Shown: positions 1 through 7,337 of the stretch, in pieces | How positions within the stretch are numbered: the first letter of the stretch is position 1 | How the letters are laid out: every line of letters begins with the position of its first letter | Position numbers and translations under genes: made by a program | Notes under the pieces: generated by a model | What the model was told of the DNA's origin: nothing | Seen by the model: only the letters and a program-made list of their open reading frames with translations | Databases searched by the model: none | Assembly: GCA_017465845.1 (NCBI GenBank) | Contig: JAFTVH010000088.1 | Location: forward strand, 1-42,001 | Direction of reading: 5' to 3' | Length of the DNA: 42,001 bases | From: Lachnospiraceae bacterium | GTDB taxonomy: Bacteria; Bacillota; Clostridia; Lachnospirales; Lachnospiraceae

Positions 1-751
1 TCTTGGTCAATACTACGCCGTCGATTCCGACTTTCTCATCGAATTCCTTGGCAACATTGACTGCATCCTGACCGGTCATGGCATCTACTACCAGAAGTGT
101 CTGATGCACGGTTACGGAATTCTTGATCTCCTGAAGCTCTGCCATCATATCCTCATCTACATGAAGACGACCTGCGGTATCCAGAATCACTACATTGTGA
201 CCATTCTTCTCTGCGTGCGCAATTGCCTGTCTTGCAATCTCTACCGGCTTCACATCTGTTCCCAGCGAGAAGACTTCCACTTCCTGTTTCTTACCGTTAA
301 TCTGCAGCTGTTCGATAGCTGCCGGACGATATACGTCACAGGCTACCAGCAAGGACTTCTTGCCTTTCAGCTTCAGTTTTCCTGCAATCTTAGCTGTCGC
401 CGTGGTCTTACCTGCACCCTGAAGACCTGCCATCATAATGACGGTAATTGCTTTACCGGGCTGCATGGCGATCTCAGTAGTCTCACTTCCCATCAGAGCA
501 ATCATTTCTTCATTAACGATTTTGATTACCATCTGACCGGGATTCAGGCCGTTCATAACGTCCTGACCGATTGCACGTTCTTCCACAGATTTGACGAACT
601 GCTTCACCACCTTGAAGTTAACATCCGCCTCAAGCAGCGCCATCTTAACTTCCTTCAGAGCAGCCTTGACATCCTCTTCGGTTAAACGGCCCTTGCTTCT
701 TAAGTTTTTAAATACATTTTGCAGTTTATCCGTTAAACTCTCAAATGCCAT
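1..751 (-). CDS. ffh: Signal recognition particle GTPase Ffh, C-terminal part cut by window edge
   Basis: This is the protein subunit of the signal recognition particle. It binds signal peptides and SRP RNA and docks with FtsY for co-translational membrane targeting. The 250 visible residues begin MAFESLTDKLQNVFKNL, a typical Ffh N-domain helical bundle. The GTPase domain follows, with a P-loop (GLQGAGKTT) near residue 109, the DVYRPAA segment, and the DTAGRLHVDEDMM switch motif. The sequence runs off the left edge around VDGVVLTK, so the rest of the G domain and the methionine-rich M domain lie outside. The start at 751 follows a purine-rich RBS a few bases downstream of the ylxM stop. It is co-transcribed with ylxM, as in Bacillus. 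Confidence 0.97.
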   Translation of the reverse strand, partial: MAFESLTDKLQNVFKNLRSKGRLTEEDVKAALKEVKMALLEADVNFKVVKQFVKSVEERAIGQDVMNGLNPGQMVIKIVNEEMIALMGSETTEIAMQPGKAITVIMMAGLQGAGKTTATAKIAGKLKLKGKKSLLVACDVYRPAAIEQLQINGKKQEVEVFSLGTDVKPVEIARQAIAHAEKNGHNVVILDTAGRLHVDEDMMAELQEIKNSVTVHQTLLVVDAMTGQDAVNVAKEFDEKVGIDGVVLTK

Positions 752-778
752 TCGTTCTCCTCTTCCGGTCCGGCCGGT

Positions 779-1186
779 TTACAATTCTTTTCTCAGATCC
801 TCAGACAGCTGGCGGATTCTGCGCATGCGATTTTGCATAGTTTGCAGCTGTACCAGCGCGATGTTGCACTCTTTGGCATCATCCGTATCTGCTTTTCCAT
901 CCGCTGTGGCATCATCTGCCTGCGTCAGCAAAACAATCTCACCGATTGTCTCTTTTGCTTTTGCAAATCGTTCTACCAGATGCAGCTTGCTTTCATAATC
1001 CTGCAGTATCTTATCACACCGCTTAATCAAATCATGTACGCCCTGCCTGCTGATTCCCCGTTCTTCTGCGATTTCTCCCAGAGACATGTCATTGAAAACG
1101 GCATCTTCATAGATGCTTCTCTGATGCTCAGTAAGTAACTCGCCGTAGAAATCATATAACAGACCCTGCTCAAAAATCTTTTCCAT
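779..1186 (-). CDS. ylxM: YlxM/p13-like helix-turn-helix protein associated with SRP
   Basis: This 135-residue protein belongs to the YlxM/p13 (UPF0122) family, usually encoded just upstream of ffh. It has a sigma-70 region 4-like helix-turn-helix (residues about 20-65, with [20 protein letters not shown]) and an extended helical, charged C-terminal tail. In streptococci YlxM binds SRP components; a DNA-binding role is unproven. The tail here is longer and more acidic ([18 protein letters not shown]) than the short family members. The start at 1186 has only a weak RBS but gives the conserved N-terminus [19 protein letters not shown] strong promoter lies about 70 bases upstream, and ffh follows after 27 bases. 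Confidence 0.92.
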   Translation of the reverse strand: MEKIFEQGLLYDFYGELLTEHQRSIYEDAVFNDMSLGEIAEERGISRQGVHDLIKRCDKILQDYESKLHLVERFAKAKETIGEIVLLTQADDATADGKADTDDAKECNIALVQLQTMQNRMRRIRQLSEDLRKEL

Positions 1187-1216
1187 GTGATCATCTACTT
1201 TCTAATGCTGATCGGC

Positions 1217-1246
1217 ACGAAAAAAACGTGTTCGTGCGAAACACCT
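1217..1246 (-). promoter_or_regulatory. Possible attenuator hairpins in the ylxM-ffh leader
   Basis: Between the promoter and ylxM the transcript can form two overlapping hairpins. The first is GTGTT with AACAC, followed directly by a G and seven T residues, which looks like a small intrinsic terminator. The second is GCACGAA with TTCGTGC, which uses the loop of the first and would exclude it. Alternative pairing of this kind is typical of attenuators, but both stems are short (5-7 bp). This is an inference, and coordinates may be off by one or two bases. Confidence 0.35.
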
Positions 1247-1251
1247 TGGTT

Positions 1252-1280
1252 ATCATACTACAGATATGAACAGGTGTCAA
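1252..1280 (-). promoter_or_regulatory. Sigma-A promoter for ylxM-ffh
   Basis: Reading the minus strand there is a perfect -35 TTGACA (complement of 1275-1280), followed at near-optimal distance by a -10 TATGAT next to 1255. It lies between the end of the LtaS-like gene (1321) and the ylxM start (1186), so it should make an independent ylxM-ffh transcript. Confidence 0.75.
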
Positions 1281-1320
1281 GTATTTTTTCTTTACACCAC
1301 AAAACTTTTTATAGGCGGTA

Positions 1321-2844
1321 CTATTCTTCATCCATCTCCAAAAACTGCGTATTATAAAACACAGAATTTTTCTGAAGCTCTTCGTCCAGCATCAGGAAAC
1401 CATACTGCTCAGTCAGGGTCTGCTCCTCCGAAAACAAATTAGTACCTAACCCCAGGCGTTCTCCCTCAATCCTGACGCCAAGCGCAGCCAGTGTTGTCGG
1501 GAACATATCAAACGTGCCAAACTGCCTATTCTCCTCACAGACAGGTTCTATCGGCGCATTAATGATGCAGTTGTAAATTGTTCTCTCATAGTTCTCGTCA
1601 ATCTCATCAAGGAACTCGGGATCCATTGTAAGATGGTCTCCGCAAATGATAATGGTGGTATTTTCGTAAAATGGCTGTTCCTTTATCCAGTCTACCAGTT
1701 CTGCAACCTGACGCGAAGAACAGCACAGCACATTGGCATATTGCTCCTGATGCGCATCCTCACACAGAGGACAGGAATACCCGTCAGGGAAATGGGTATC
1801 AGCTGTAAGCATTGTAAAATTAAAAGGTTCCTCTTCCTCTGAAAGACGGAGCAGCTCTTCTTTGGCATAGGCAAACAGCTTCCGGTCCTCAAAGCCCCAC
1901 CATTCCTCGTAATCTTCCGGCAAACGTCCGGCCTCTTTCAGCGCATTGATATCCAGAATCTCATAATTTCCATGTTGGGTAAAATAGGAATCTCTGCCGG
2001 CAAAGGATGCATCCGAACCCAGCAACAGTGTCTGATGATACCCTTGCTTCTCAAGAATCTCACCAATGGAAATCACACCGGGAATAAACTCATCCTCACC
2101 GCCATAATTATCAGCAGTCAAAGGGACTTTTACCAGAACACCACAAGTCTGAGCTACCATTGCTGCCGCTGTCCACGTGGTACCGTTAAAGGAAAGCGCC
2201 CCGCCTATACCATCTGTATTGGAAAAGCTGGTGTTTTCTTTTGCCAATGCTGTCAATTCAGGGATAAAATCTTCTGTGATAGATCCACCGGCTGTTACAT
2301 CCGCATAAGTAGATTCCATTGACTCAAGAAATATGTAAATAAGGTTGCGCTTCTTTTGAGGGAATTCCAATTCTACTGTGTAAGGATCCACATAATGCTC
2401 CTCAATAAAATCCGATTCTGTGGTTACAGTGTCGATATATGCAATGACATCCAGTTCTGATACAAAGAATTCTGTTGCCATCATTAATACAGCTACTGCA
2501 AAAACCAACGCGCTCTTTCTGAAAAAGGCAGGCAATTTTGTAGAACAATACTGCCTATACCGGCAATGATTACGAAATTTTTCACGTAATCCTCCTGAAA
2601 GCAAAAGGTAAAGTGCATTTTCTATTGCCGTCAGAACAATTCCAAAACCGCCAACACGAACCACAGCACTTGACATAAGGTCATTATTTGCTCCTGAAGC
2701 AGGAGATTTTATTTGAAACAATATCTGATCAGACGAAACGTTATCATATTTCTCCAACAGCCATATTGTCAAAAAAAGCAGCAAATTTCCCGCTAATAAA
2801 ATCAGTAACGCCACAATATGTTTCTTACGAGCAGTCTTTTTCAT
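1321..2844 (-). CDS. LTA synthase family protein, MdoB/OpgB-like phosphoglycerol transferase
   Basis: This 507-residue membrane enzyme of the alkaline phosphatase/sulfatase superfamily probably transfers phosphoglycerol from phosphatidylglycerol to an extracellular glycan or glycolipid. It has three N-terminal hydrophobic segments (about 9-31, 63-85, 111-130), fewer than the five of LtaS. The extracytoplasmic catalytic domain has metal/nucleophile motifs in order: NLIYIFLESMEST (Glu174), GTTWTAAAMVAQTCG (Thr222-225), TADTHFPDGYSC (349-358) and CGDH (401-404). The Thr-Trp-Thr and DTHFPDG blocks are closer to E. coli MdoB/OpgB phosphoglycerol transferase I than to staphylococcal LtaS (family knowledge). 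It has its own promoter and appears monocistronic. RBS GGGAG precedes the start. Confidence 0.85.
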   Translation of the reverse strand: MKKTARKKHIVALLILLAGNLLLFLTIWLLEKYDNVSSDQILFQIKSPASGANNDLMSSAVVRVGGFGIVLTAIENALYLLLSGGLREKFRNHCRYRQYCSTKLPAFFRKSALVFAVAVLMMATEFFVSELDVIAYIDTVTTESDFIEEHYVDPYTVELEFPQKKRNLIYIFLESMESTYADVTAGGSITEDFIPELTALAKENTSFSNTDGIGGALSFNGTTWTAAAMVAQTCGVLVKVPLTADNYGGEDEFIPGVISIGEILEKQGYHQTLLLGSDASFAGRDSYFTQHGNYEILDINALKEAGRLPEDYEEWWGFEDRKLFAYAKEELLRLSEEEEPFNFTMLTADTHFPDGYSCPLCEDAHQEQYANVLCCSSRQVAELVDWIKEQPFYENTTIIICGDHLTMDPEFLDEIDENYERTIYNCIINAPIEPVCEENRQFGTFDMFPTTLAALGVRIEGERLGLGTNLFSEEQTLTEQYGFLMLDEELQKNSVFYNTQFLEMDEE

Positions 2845-2907
2845 TATCTTATATCTCCCATTGAACCTTTTCTTCTATACTTCCTCTGTCTCTTCAGCCA
2901 GATTCAT

Positions 2908-2936
2908 ATTATAATGTGTAACGGGCATATTGGCAA
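2908..2936 (-). promoter_or_regulatory. Promoter for the LtaS/MdoB-like gene
   Basis: The minus strand reads -35 TTGCCA (complement of 2931-2936), a 17-base spacer, and -10 TATAAT (complement of 2908-2913). It lies about 64 bases upstream of the start codon at 2844 and downstream of the terminator closing the dehydratase operon. Confidence 0.75.
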
Positions 2937-3001
2937 CAATCAGTTTTACCAAAAAAGATAATGCAACTAAACTATATTAAGATAAAATTGCTCTATTGAT
3001 A

Positions 3002-3057
3002 CAAAAAATGCGGGTTCAAAAAGTGTTTAAAATCATATCTCAACACTTTTTGAACCC
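3002..3057 (-). terminator. Intrinsic terminator of the leuDCDC operon
   Basis: Two 16-base arms (3012-3027 and 3042-3057) are exact reverse complements separated by 14 bases. On the minus strand the stem is followed by GCATTTTTTG. It starts 8 bases after the leuC stop, as expected for an operon-ending terminator. Confidence 0.9.
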
Positions 3058-3064
3058 ACGTTTC

Positions 3065-4303
3065 TTAATTAATCTTACCTTCAATCGCACATCTTGCAGC
3101 CGTTTCCGGTGACGCCAGGAATATCTCAACCTTGGAGGTTCCCATACGTCCCAGGAAATTCCGGTTATTCGTTGCCACTACACGCTCGCCGTCGGTCAGG
3201 ATACCGCCGGTACGTCCGCAGCAGAGACCGCAGCCCGGATGAGTGATGATTGCTCCGGCCTCTGCAAGAATCTGCAGTGTACCATTCGCATCAGCCTCGC
3301 GATAAATCTTTCGACTTGCCGGTGTTACGATCAGTTTTACGAACGGTGCTACTTTCTTTCCCTTCAGCACAGCAGCTGCACGCTCCAGATCTTCCAGACG
3401 GCCATTGGTACAGGAACCGATGAATACCTGATCGATTTCGGTACCTGTCCAGGAGGATACCGGTTGGATATTGTCAACCTGCGACGGGCATGCCAGTACG
3501 CGTACAAAATCCTCAGCTCTATAATGAATCTCCTGACAATATACCGCATCCTCATCACCAACCAGCGAACGCTCCGCATCCGTCAGTTCCATCTCGCAGT
3601 ATTCGGCTGTCTTCTCATCCGGTGTAAACAATGCGCATTTTGCTCCGGCCTCGATCGCCATATTGGCCATCGCCATCCGGCTGGCTACTGTCATATTTTC
3701 TACAGTACTTCCGGAAAATTCCAGCGCTTTATAGGTAGCACCATCCGCTCCAAGATCACCGATCAGCTTCAGGATGATATCTTTGGACATCACGTCGGAA
3801 GGCAGTTTGCCATCAATAGTGACTTTGATGGTCTCCGGAACCTTGATCCACATGGTACCGGTTCCCAGAATACTGGCCATCTCCGTATATCCGACTCCGG
3901 AGGAAAATGCGCCAACGCAGCCATAAGTAGTTGTGTGGCTGTCGGTTCCGAAGACAATATTACCCGGTTTTACATAACCTGCTTCCGTCATCAGCTGGTG
4001 ACAAATTCCATCCGAACGATGAATATTCTTCATTCCATATTTTTCCACAAACTCATTCCCTATGCGAAAATGACGGGTATCATCTACCTGACTGGCCGGT
4101 ACCAGATGGTCATAGATCAAAACCACCTTATCCGGATCCCAGAGCTTGGTAAAGCCCATCTCTTCGAACTTCTCTTTCACAAAAGGTATAAAGATATCAT
4201 GGATCATTACGCGGTCCACATTCACAGTTACAATATCGCCCGCCTTGGCATTCTCAATGCCGGTATTGCGGCGTACAATCTTTTCTATAATCGTTGCTCC
4301 CAT
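3065..4303 (-). CDS. leuC: Aconitase-superfamily dehydratase large subunit (LeuC/HacA type), second copy
   Basis: This is the large subunit of a [4Fe-4S] hydro-lyase of the isopropylmalate isomerase/homoaconitase family, which moves a hydroxyl on a 2- or 3-hydroxy diacid by dehydration and rehydration. It has 412 residues, typical of the short LeuC2/HacA subfamily rather than the 465-residue proteobacterial LeuC. The cluster ligands are Cys298 (GSCTNGR), Cys358 and Cys361 (HPGCGLC). The substrate-site block TDSHTTTYG is near 120. It is the last gene of D-C-D-C; its partner small subunit ends 9 bases upstream. The exact substrate cannot be read from sequence. Isopropylmalate, citramalate-type or dimethylmalate-type substrates are all possible. 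Confidence 0.88.
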   Translation of the reverse strand: MGATIIEKIVRRNTGIENAKAGDIVTVNVDRVMIHDIFIPFVKEKFEEMGFTKLWDPDKVVLIYDHLVPASQVDDTRHFRIGNEFVEKYGMKNIHRSDGICHQLMTEAGYVKPGNIVFGTDSHTTTYGCVGAFSSGVGYTEMASILGTGTMWIKVPETIKVTIDGKLPSDVMSKDIILKLIGDLGADGATYKALEFSGSTVENMTVASRMAMANMAIEAGAKCALFTPDEKTAEYCEMELTDAERSLVGDEDAVYCQEIHYRAEDFVRVLACPSQVDNIQPVSSWTGTEIDQVFIGSCTNGRLEDLERAAAVLKGKKVAPFVKLIVTPASRKIYREADANGTLQILAEAGAIITHPGCGLCCGRTGGILTDGERVVATNNRNFLGRMGTSKVEIFLASPETAARCAIEGKIN

Positions 4304-4312
4304 AACAGCCTC

Positions 4313-4807
4313 CTACTCCAATCCGTTCCGTTTGCGCATGGCCTTTACCAGTCCGCCGGCTTCGATGATCTCCACCAGATTCTGCGGCAGTGACGCAATG
4401 GGATACGTCGTACCGTTATGGAGGATTCCTTCATTTACAGTTACTTCAACAATATCGCCCTCTGCAACCGCGTCATGCAGATCCGGATTCTCTATCAGCA
4501 GAAGTCCGTTGTTGATTGCATTGCGGAAGAAAATCCGGGCAAAGGATTTCGCAACAACACAGCGTACTCCAAGCGCCTTGATAATTTCCGGCGCCTGCTC
4601 GCGGGAAGAACCGCAGCCGAAGTTTTTGCCGGCAACAATGATATCGCCCGGCTGAATCTGCCCAGCCAGTTCCGGACGCAGCGGAGAAAAGGCATAAGGC
4701 TTCATATCTTCAACAGTCTTGAGCGCCAGATACTCGGTTGGAATAATGATATCGGTATCAATGTCATCACCAAGCACCCAGACCTTAGCAGCAAATGTAT
4801 CACTCAT
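4313..4807 (-). CDS. leuD: Aconitase-superfamily dehydratase small subunit (LeuD type), second copy
   Basis: This 164-residue swivelling subunit pairs with the large subunit encoded next. It has the GDDIDTDIIIP opening and the signature NFGCGSSREQAP (about 62-73), followed by AKSFARIFFRNAINNGLL. The substrate-selecting loop reads YLAL (26-29). Canonical Firmicute LeuD proteins usually read YLNT at this place (family knowledge), so the substrate may not be isopropylmalate. The start at 4807 follows the upstream leuC stop by 2 bases with an AGGAGG-type RBS inside the end of that gene, which indicates translational coupling. Confidence 0.88.
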   Translation of the reverse strand: MSDTFAAKVWVLGDDIDTDIIIPTEYLALKTVEDMKPYAFSPLRPELAGQIQPGDIIVAGKNFGCGSSREQAPEIIKALGVRCVVAKSFARIFFRNAINNGLLLIENPDLHDAVAEGDIVEVTVNEGILHNGTTYPIASLPQNLVEIIEAGGLVKAMRKRNGLE

Positions 4808-4809
4808 AA

Positions 4810-6069
4810 TTAAACCTCCTGCAGCATATCGGCAGTCGCGATCTCACCCATGATTGCGGATGCGGTAACTGTCGCTGCCGATGCCAGATATACAAAAGAG
4901 TTGCTGTGACCGGCACGGCCCTTGAAATTACGGGTACCGGTACTGATCAGCACTTCATTTTCACCAATCACGCCCTGACAGCTTCCCCAGCAGACGCTGC
5001 AGTTCGGATTCATTACAATGGCTCCTGCTTCCATAAAGATGTCCAGCAGTCCTTCTTTCATAGCCTGCACATAGACGTCGCGACTTGCAGGTACGACCAG
5101 GAAGCGTACTGTAGGACTGACCTTCCTGCCCTTGATCAGTGCAGCACCAACGCGCAGATCTTCAATACGGCCGTTATTACAGGATCCCAGGAATGCCTCA
5201 TCGATCTTCACACCCTTGCAGGTAACAGCCGGTACCACATTATCAACAAAATGGGGCTTTGCCACGATGGGCTGAATTTCTGAAAGGTCGATATCATACA
5301 CCTCAGCATATTCAGCATCTTCATCGCTGTCATATACTGCTTTCGGCTCACGGTCATGCTCTTTCAGATATTCCATGGCTACAGAATCAACCGGCATTAA
5401 AGCGGTTTTGGCTCCTGCTTCCACACACAGATTACAGATGGCGATACGATCAGACATCGTCAGTGTGGCAAGGCCTTCACCGCCGAATTCCATGGCTTTA
5501 TAATTAGCTCCATTAGCTCCTATCTTTCCGATGATCGTCAGGATCAGATCTCGGGCATACACGCCCTCCGGCAGCTTCCCGGTCAGATTAAACCTAAGCG
5601 TCTCCGGCACCATCAGCCAGGAAGTACCTGTTACCATCGCATACAGATAGTCAGTACATCCAACACCCGTACCGAACGCTCCCAATGCACCATAGGCACA
5701 AGTATGGCTGTCTGCACCAAATATCAGCTCACCGGGACGGACATATTTCTCCATCATAACCTGATGGCATACACCCTCACCTTCATGGAACTTGATTCCG
5801 TGCTCCTTTGCAAAGTCACGCATTTTCTTGTGAGAAGCTGCTGTTTTCGGGCTGTCAGCCGGGATATTATGATCTACGATCCATACCAGCTTATCTACAT
5901 CCTTGATTCGCGGATTCTTCACCTTTGTGTTATACATATCGATAGTCAGATGGGTTGTTCCATCATTACTCATCAGACGGTCCAGTTCTACGTAATGGAT
6001 CTCTCCGGCATGAGCTTCTGTTACTCCGGCAGCTCCTGCAATAATCTTTTCAGCAATTGTCATTCCCAT
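4810..6069 (-). CDS. leuC: Aconitase-superfamily dehydratase large subunit (LeuC/HacA type), first copy
   Basis: This is the 419-residue large subunit of the first dehydratase in the operon. Iron-sulfur ligands are Cys297 (GSCNNGR), Cys357 and Cys360 (NPNCSVCWGSC). The ADSHTCAYG block is near 119. It differs clearly from the downstream copy (for example a DRLMSNDGTT N-terminal segment and a shorter middle region), so the pair is not a recent duplication. The start at 6069 uses a GGAGGAAT RBS that overlaps the last codons of leuD copy 1, so the two are translationally coupled. The product is cytoplasmic, with the same uncertainty about substrate as its neighbours. Confidence 0.88.
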   Translation of the reverse strand: MGMTIAEKIIAGAAGVTEAHAGEIHYVELDRLMSNDGTTHLTIDMYNTKVKNPRIKDVDKLVWIVDHNIPADSPKTAASHKKMRDFAKEHGIKFHEGEGVCHQVMMEKYVRPGELIFGADSHTCAYGALGAFGTGVGCTDYLYAMVTGTSWLMVPETLRFNLTGKLPEGVYARDLILTIIGKIGANGANYKAMEFGGEGLATLTMSDRIAICNLCVEAGAKTALMPVDSVAMEYLKEHDREPKAVYDSDEDAEYAEVYDIDLSEIQPIVAKPHFVDNVVPAVTCKGVKIDEAFLGSCNNGRIEDLRVGAALIKGRKVSPTVRFLVVPASRDVYVQAMKEGLLDIFMEAGAIVMNPNCSVCWGSCQGVIGENEVLISTGTRNFKGRAGHSNSFVYLASAATVTASAIMGEIATADMLQEV

Positions 6070-6072
6070 AAT

Positions 6073-6546
6073 TTATTCCTCCTCGTTGAGCGATGCAATC
6101 AGTCCGCCCTGATCCAGAATCTTCTGCATCTGTGCCGGTAGTCTGGTGCAGGAAAACTCCTTATCGCCGGTCTTGATGATACCTTGATCCAGATACAGTT
6201 CCATCTCATCCTGATCCTCTACGGCATCATACAATTCTCGACATACAATAACCGGCAGACCGATATTAATCGCGTTCCGGTAGAAAATCCGTGCAAAAGA
6301 CTTGGCAATGACAGCCTTGACTCCCAATGCTTTCAATACGCTTGGTGCCTGTTCTCTGGATGAGCCGCAGCCGAAGTTCTCAGCAGCGACCACATAATCT
6401 CCCACCTTCACTCGCTCTGCAAAAGTCGGATCCAGCGATTCAAAGGTATGCGCCTTCATCTCATCAATTGTTGGGTATAATAAATACTGTGATGCAATAA
6501 TCTGGTCAGTATCTACATCGGTATGAAATCGAAATATGGTTCCCAT
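6073..6546 (-). CDS. leuD: Aconitase-superfamily dehydratase small subunit (LeuD type), first copy
   Basis: First gene of the four-gene operon, 157 residues. It has the HTDVDTDQIIAS opening and NFGCGSSREQAP (57-68), then AKSFARIFYRNAINIGLPV. The specificity loop reads YLLYP (21-25), different from both the downstream copy (YLALK) and the usual LeuD YLNT. Two unlike small subunits suggest two reactions rather than gene dosage (inference). The start at 6546 is preceded by GGAGGTACAT. It is transcribed divergently from the Crp/Fnr-type regulator, with a 131-base shared control region. Confidence 0.88.
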   Translation of the reverse strand: MGTIFRFHTDVDTDQIIASQYLLYPTIDEMKAHTFESLDPTFAERVKVGDYVVAAENFGCGSSREQAPSVLKALGVKAVIAKSFARIFYRNAINIGLPVIVCRELYDAVEDQDEMELYLDQGIIKTGDKEFSCTRLPAQMQKILDQGGLIASLNEEE

Positions 6547-6600
6547 ATGTACCTCCTGTTGTCCGCATACGAAATACGGTATTGATCAATTATGGGTACA

Positions 6601-6606
6601 ATTATA
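6601..6606 (-). promoter_or_regulatory. -10 element of the leuDCDC operon, no good -35
   Basis: On the minus strand a perfect TATAAT lies about 55 bases upstream of leuD. At 16-18 bases further upstream there is no recognisable -35 (best is TATTCA). A promoter lacking a -35 usually depends on an activator. The 12-base palindrome at 6630-6641 is centred at roughly -41.5 of this promoter, the class II activator position. Confidence 0.55.
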
Positions 6607-6610
6607 GCAC

Positions 6611-6628
6611 ATTCATTTGCAAATGAAT
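6611..6628. promoter_or_regulatory. 18-base perfect palindrome, candidate operator
   Basis: ATTCATTTGCAAATGAAT reads identically on both strands. It lies between the -10 of the leuDCDC promoter and the upstream region, and it contains the -35 (TTGCAA) of the divergent regulator promoter. A protein bound here would be expected to interfere with both promoters (inference). Confidence 0.6.
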
Positions 6629-6645
6629 ATATCATATGATACAAT
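6617..6645 (+). promoter_or_regulatory. Promoter of the Crp/Fnr-type regulator
   Basis: Plus-strand -35 TTGCAA (6617-6622), a 17-base spacer, and -10 TACAAT (6640-6645). The RBS (GGAGG, 6668-6672) and start codon at 6678 follow. Both palindromes of the intergenic region overlap this promoter, which suggests autoregulation. Confidence 0.6.
6630..6641. promoter_or_regulatory. 12-base palindrome, candidate Crp/Fnr-family site
   Basis: TATCATATGATA is a perfect palindrome centred between 6635 and 6636. Its half-site resembles the TGA-type half-sites of Crp/Fnr proteins. It overlaps the regulator's own -10 and sits at about -41.5 of the dehydratase operon, consistent with activation of the operon and repression of the regulator. 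This is inferred from position only. Confidence 0.45.
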
Positions 6646-6677
6646 TTGTTAAAAAAGAAGGTATTTTGGAGGTATCT

Positions 6678-7322
6678 ATGACAGAATCATACTGGAATCT
6701 TCCGCAGGAATTTCCCGCCTGGGCAGAAACCTTGAGTTCCCTGGAACATTATAAAAAAGATGAGCAGATCTACCTTGAAAAAGAACATGCTCATCATTTC
6801 TATTATCTGAAATCCGGTCGCGTCCAGATCTACGTAACTTCCCAAAACGGTTCCGAGAAAACACTGGCTATCTATCAGAAGAATGCCATCTTCGGAGAAG
6901 CTGCCTTTTTTGACGGTTCTCCCAGAATGTCATCAGCCAGAGCCATCTCATCTTCGCAGATCATCCCAATCGGACGCCATGAAATTTTGACATATTTTCA
7001 GGGGCACCCCATCCAGGCGCTTTCCATGATTGAATCTCTGGCGAAAACCGTCCGTAATCTTTCGACCCAGATTCACGAGATATCCTTTCTGCCGGCAAAT
7101 AATCGCATCGCACGATTTCTGCTTACAGAATCAGGATCCGGTCGAAAGGAAATCCGATATACACATGATGAAATCGCATCCTTGGTCGGATGCAGCCGTA
7201 TTACAGTAAGCCGCGCTTTAGCCGATTTTCGTACTCAGGGACTGATCAAAACCCATTACGGACATATTCTGGTAACAGATGCTGAAGGTCTCAACTTACA
7301 ATCCATTGAAAGAACCCAGTGA
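6678..7322 (+). CDS. Crp/Fnr family transcriptional regulator
   Basis: The only convincing plus-strand gene. Its 214 residues comprise an N-terminal cyclic-nucleotide-type beta-roll (about 20-125, with LKSGRVQIYV and FGEAAFFDG) and a dimerisation helix. A C-terminal winged helix (about 145-210) contains HDEIASLVGCSRITVSRALADF. There is no N-terminal cysteine cluster, so it is not an oxygen-sensing Fnr of the usual kind; the effector is unknown. The start at 6678 was chosen because GGAGG lies 5 bases before it. The upstream in-frame ATG at 6636 overlaps the promoter. Divergence from the leuDCDC operon suggests that operon as its target. Its end converges to within 15 bases of the ABC-F gene end, with no visible terminator. 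Confidence 0.88.
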   Translation: MTESYWNLPQEFPAWAETLSSLEHYKKDEQIYLEKEHAHHFYYLKSGRVQIYVTSQNGSEKTLAIYQKNAIFGEAAFFDGSPRMSSARAISSSQIIPIGRHEILTYFQGHPIQALSMIESLAKTVRNLSTQIHEISFLPANNRIARFLLTESGSGRKEIRYTHDEIASLVGCSRITVSRALADFRTQGLIKTHYGHILVTDAEGLNLQSIERTQ

Positions 7323-7337
7323 CGTCGTGCCAACGCC

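Noticed and set aside
3239-4393. A 384-residue open frame on the plus strand
   Set aside because: It is exactly antisense to leuC copy 2. It has no RBS, has a composition rich in His/Cys/Tyr, and contains no recognisable domain; the minus-strand frame has all active-site residues.
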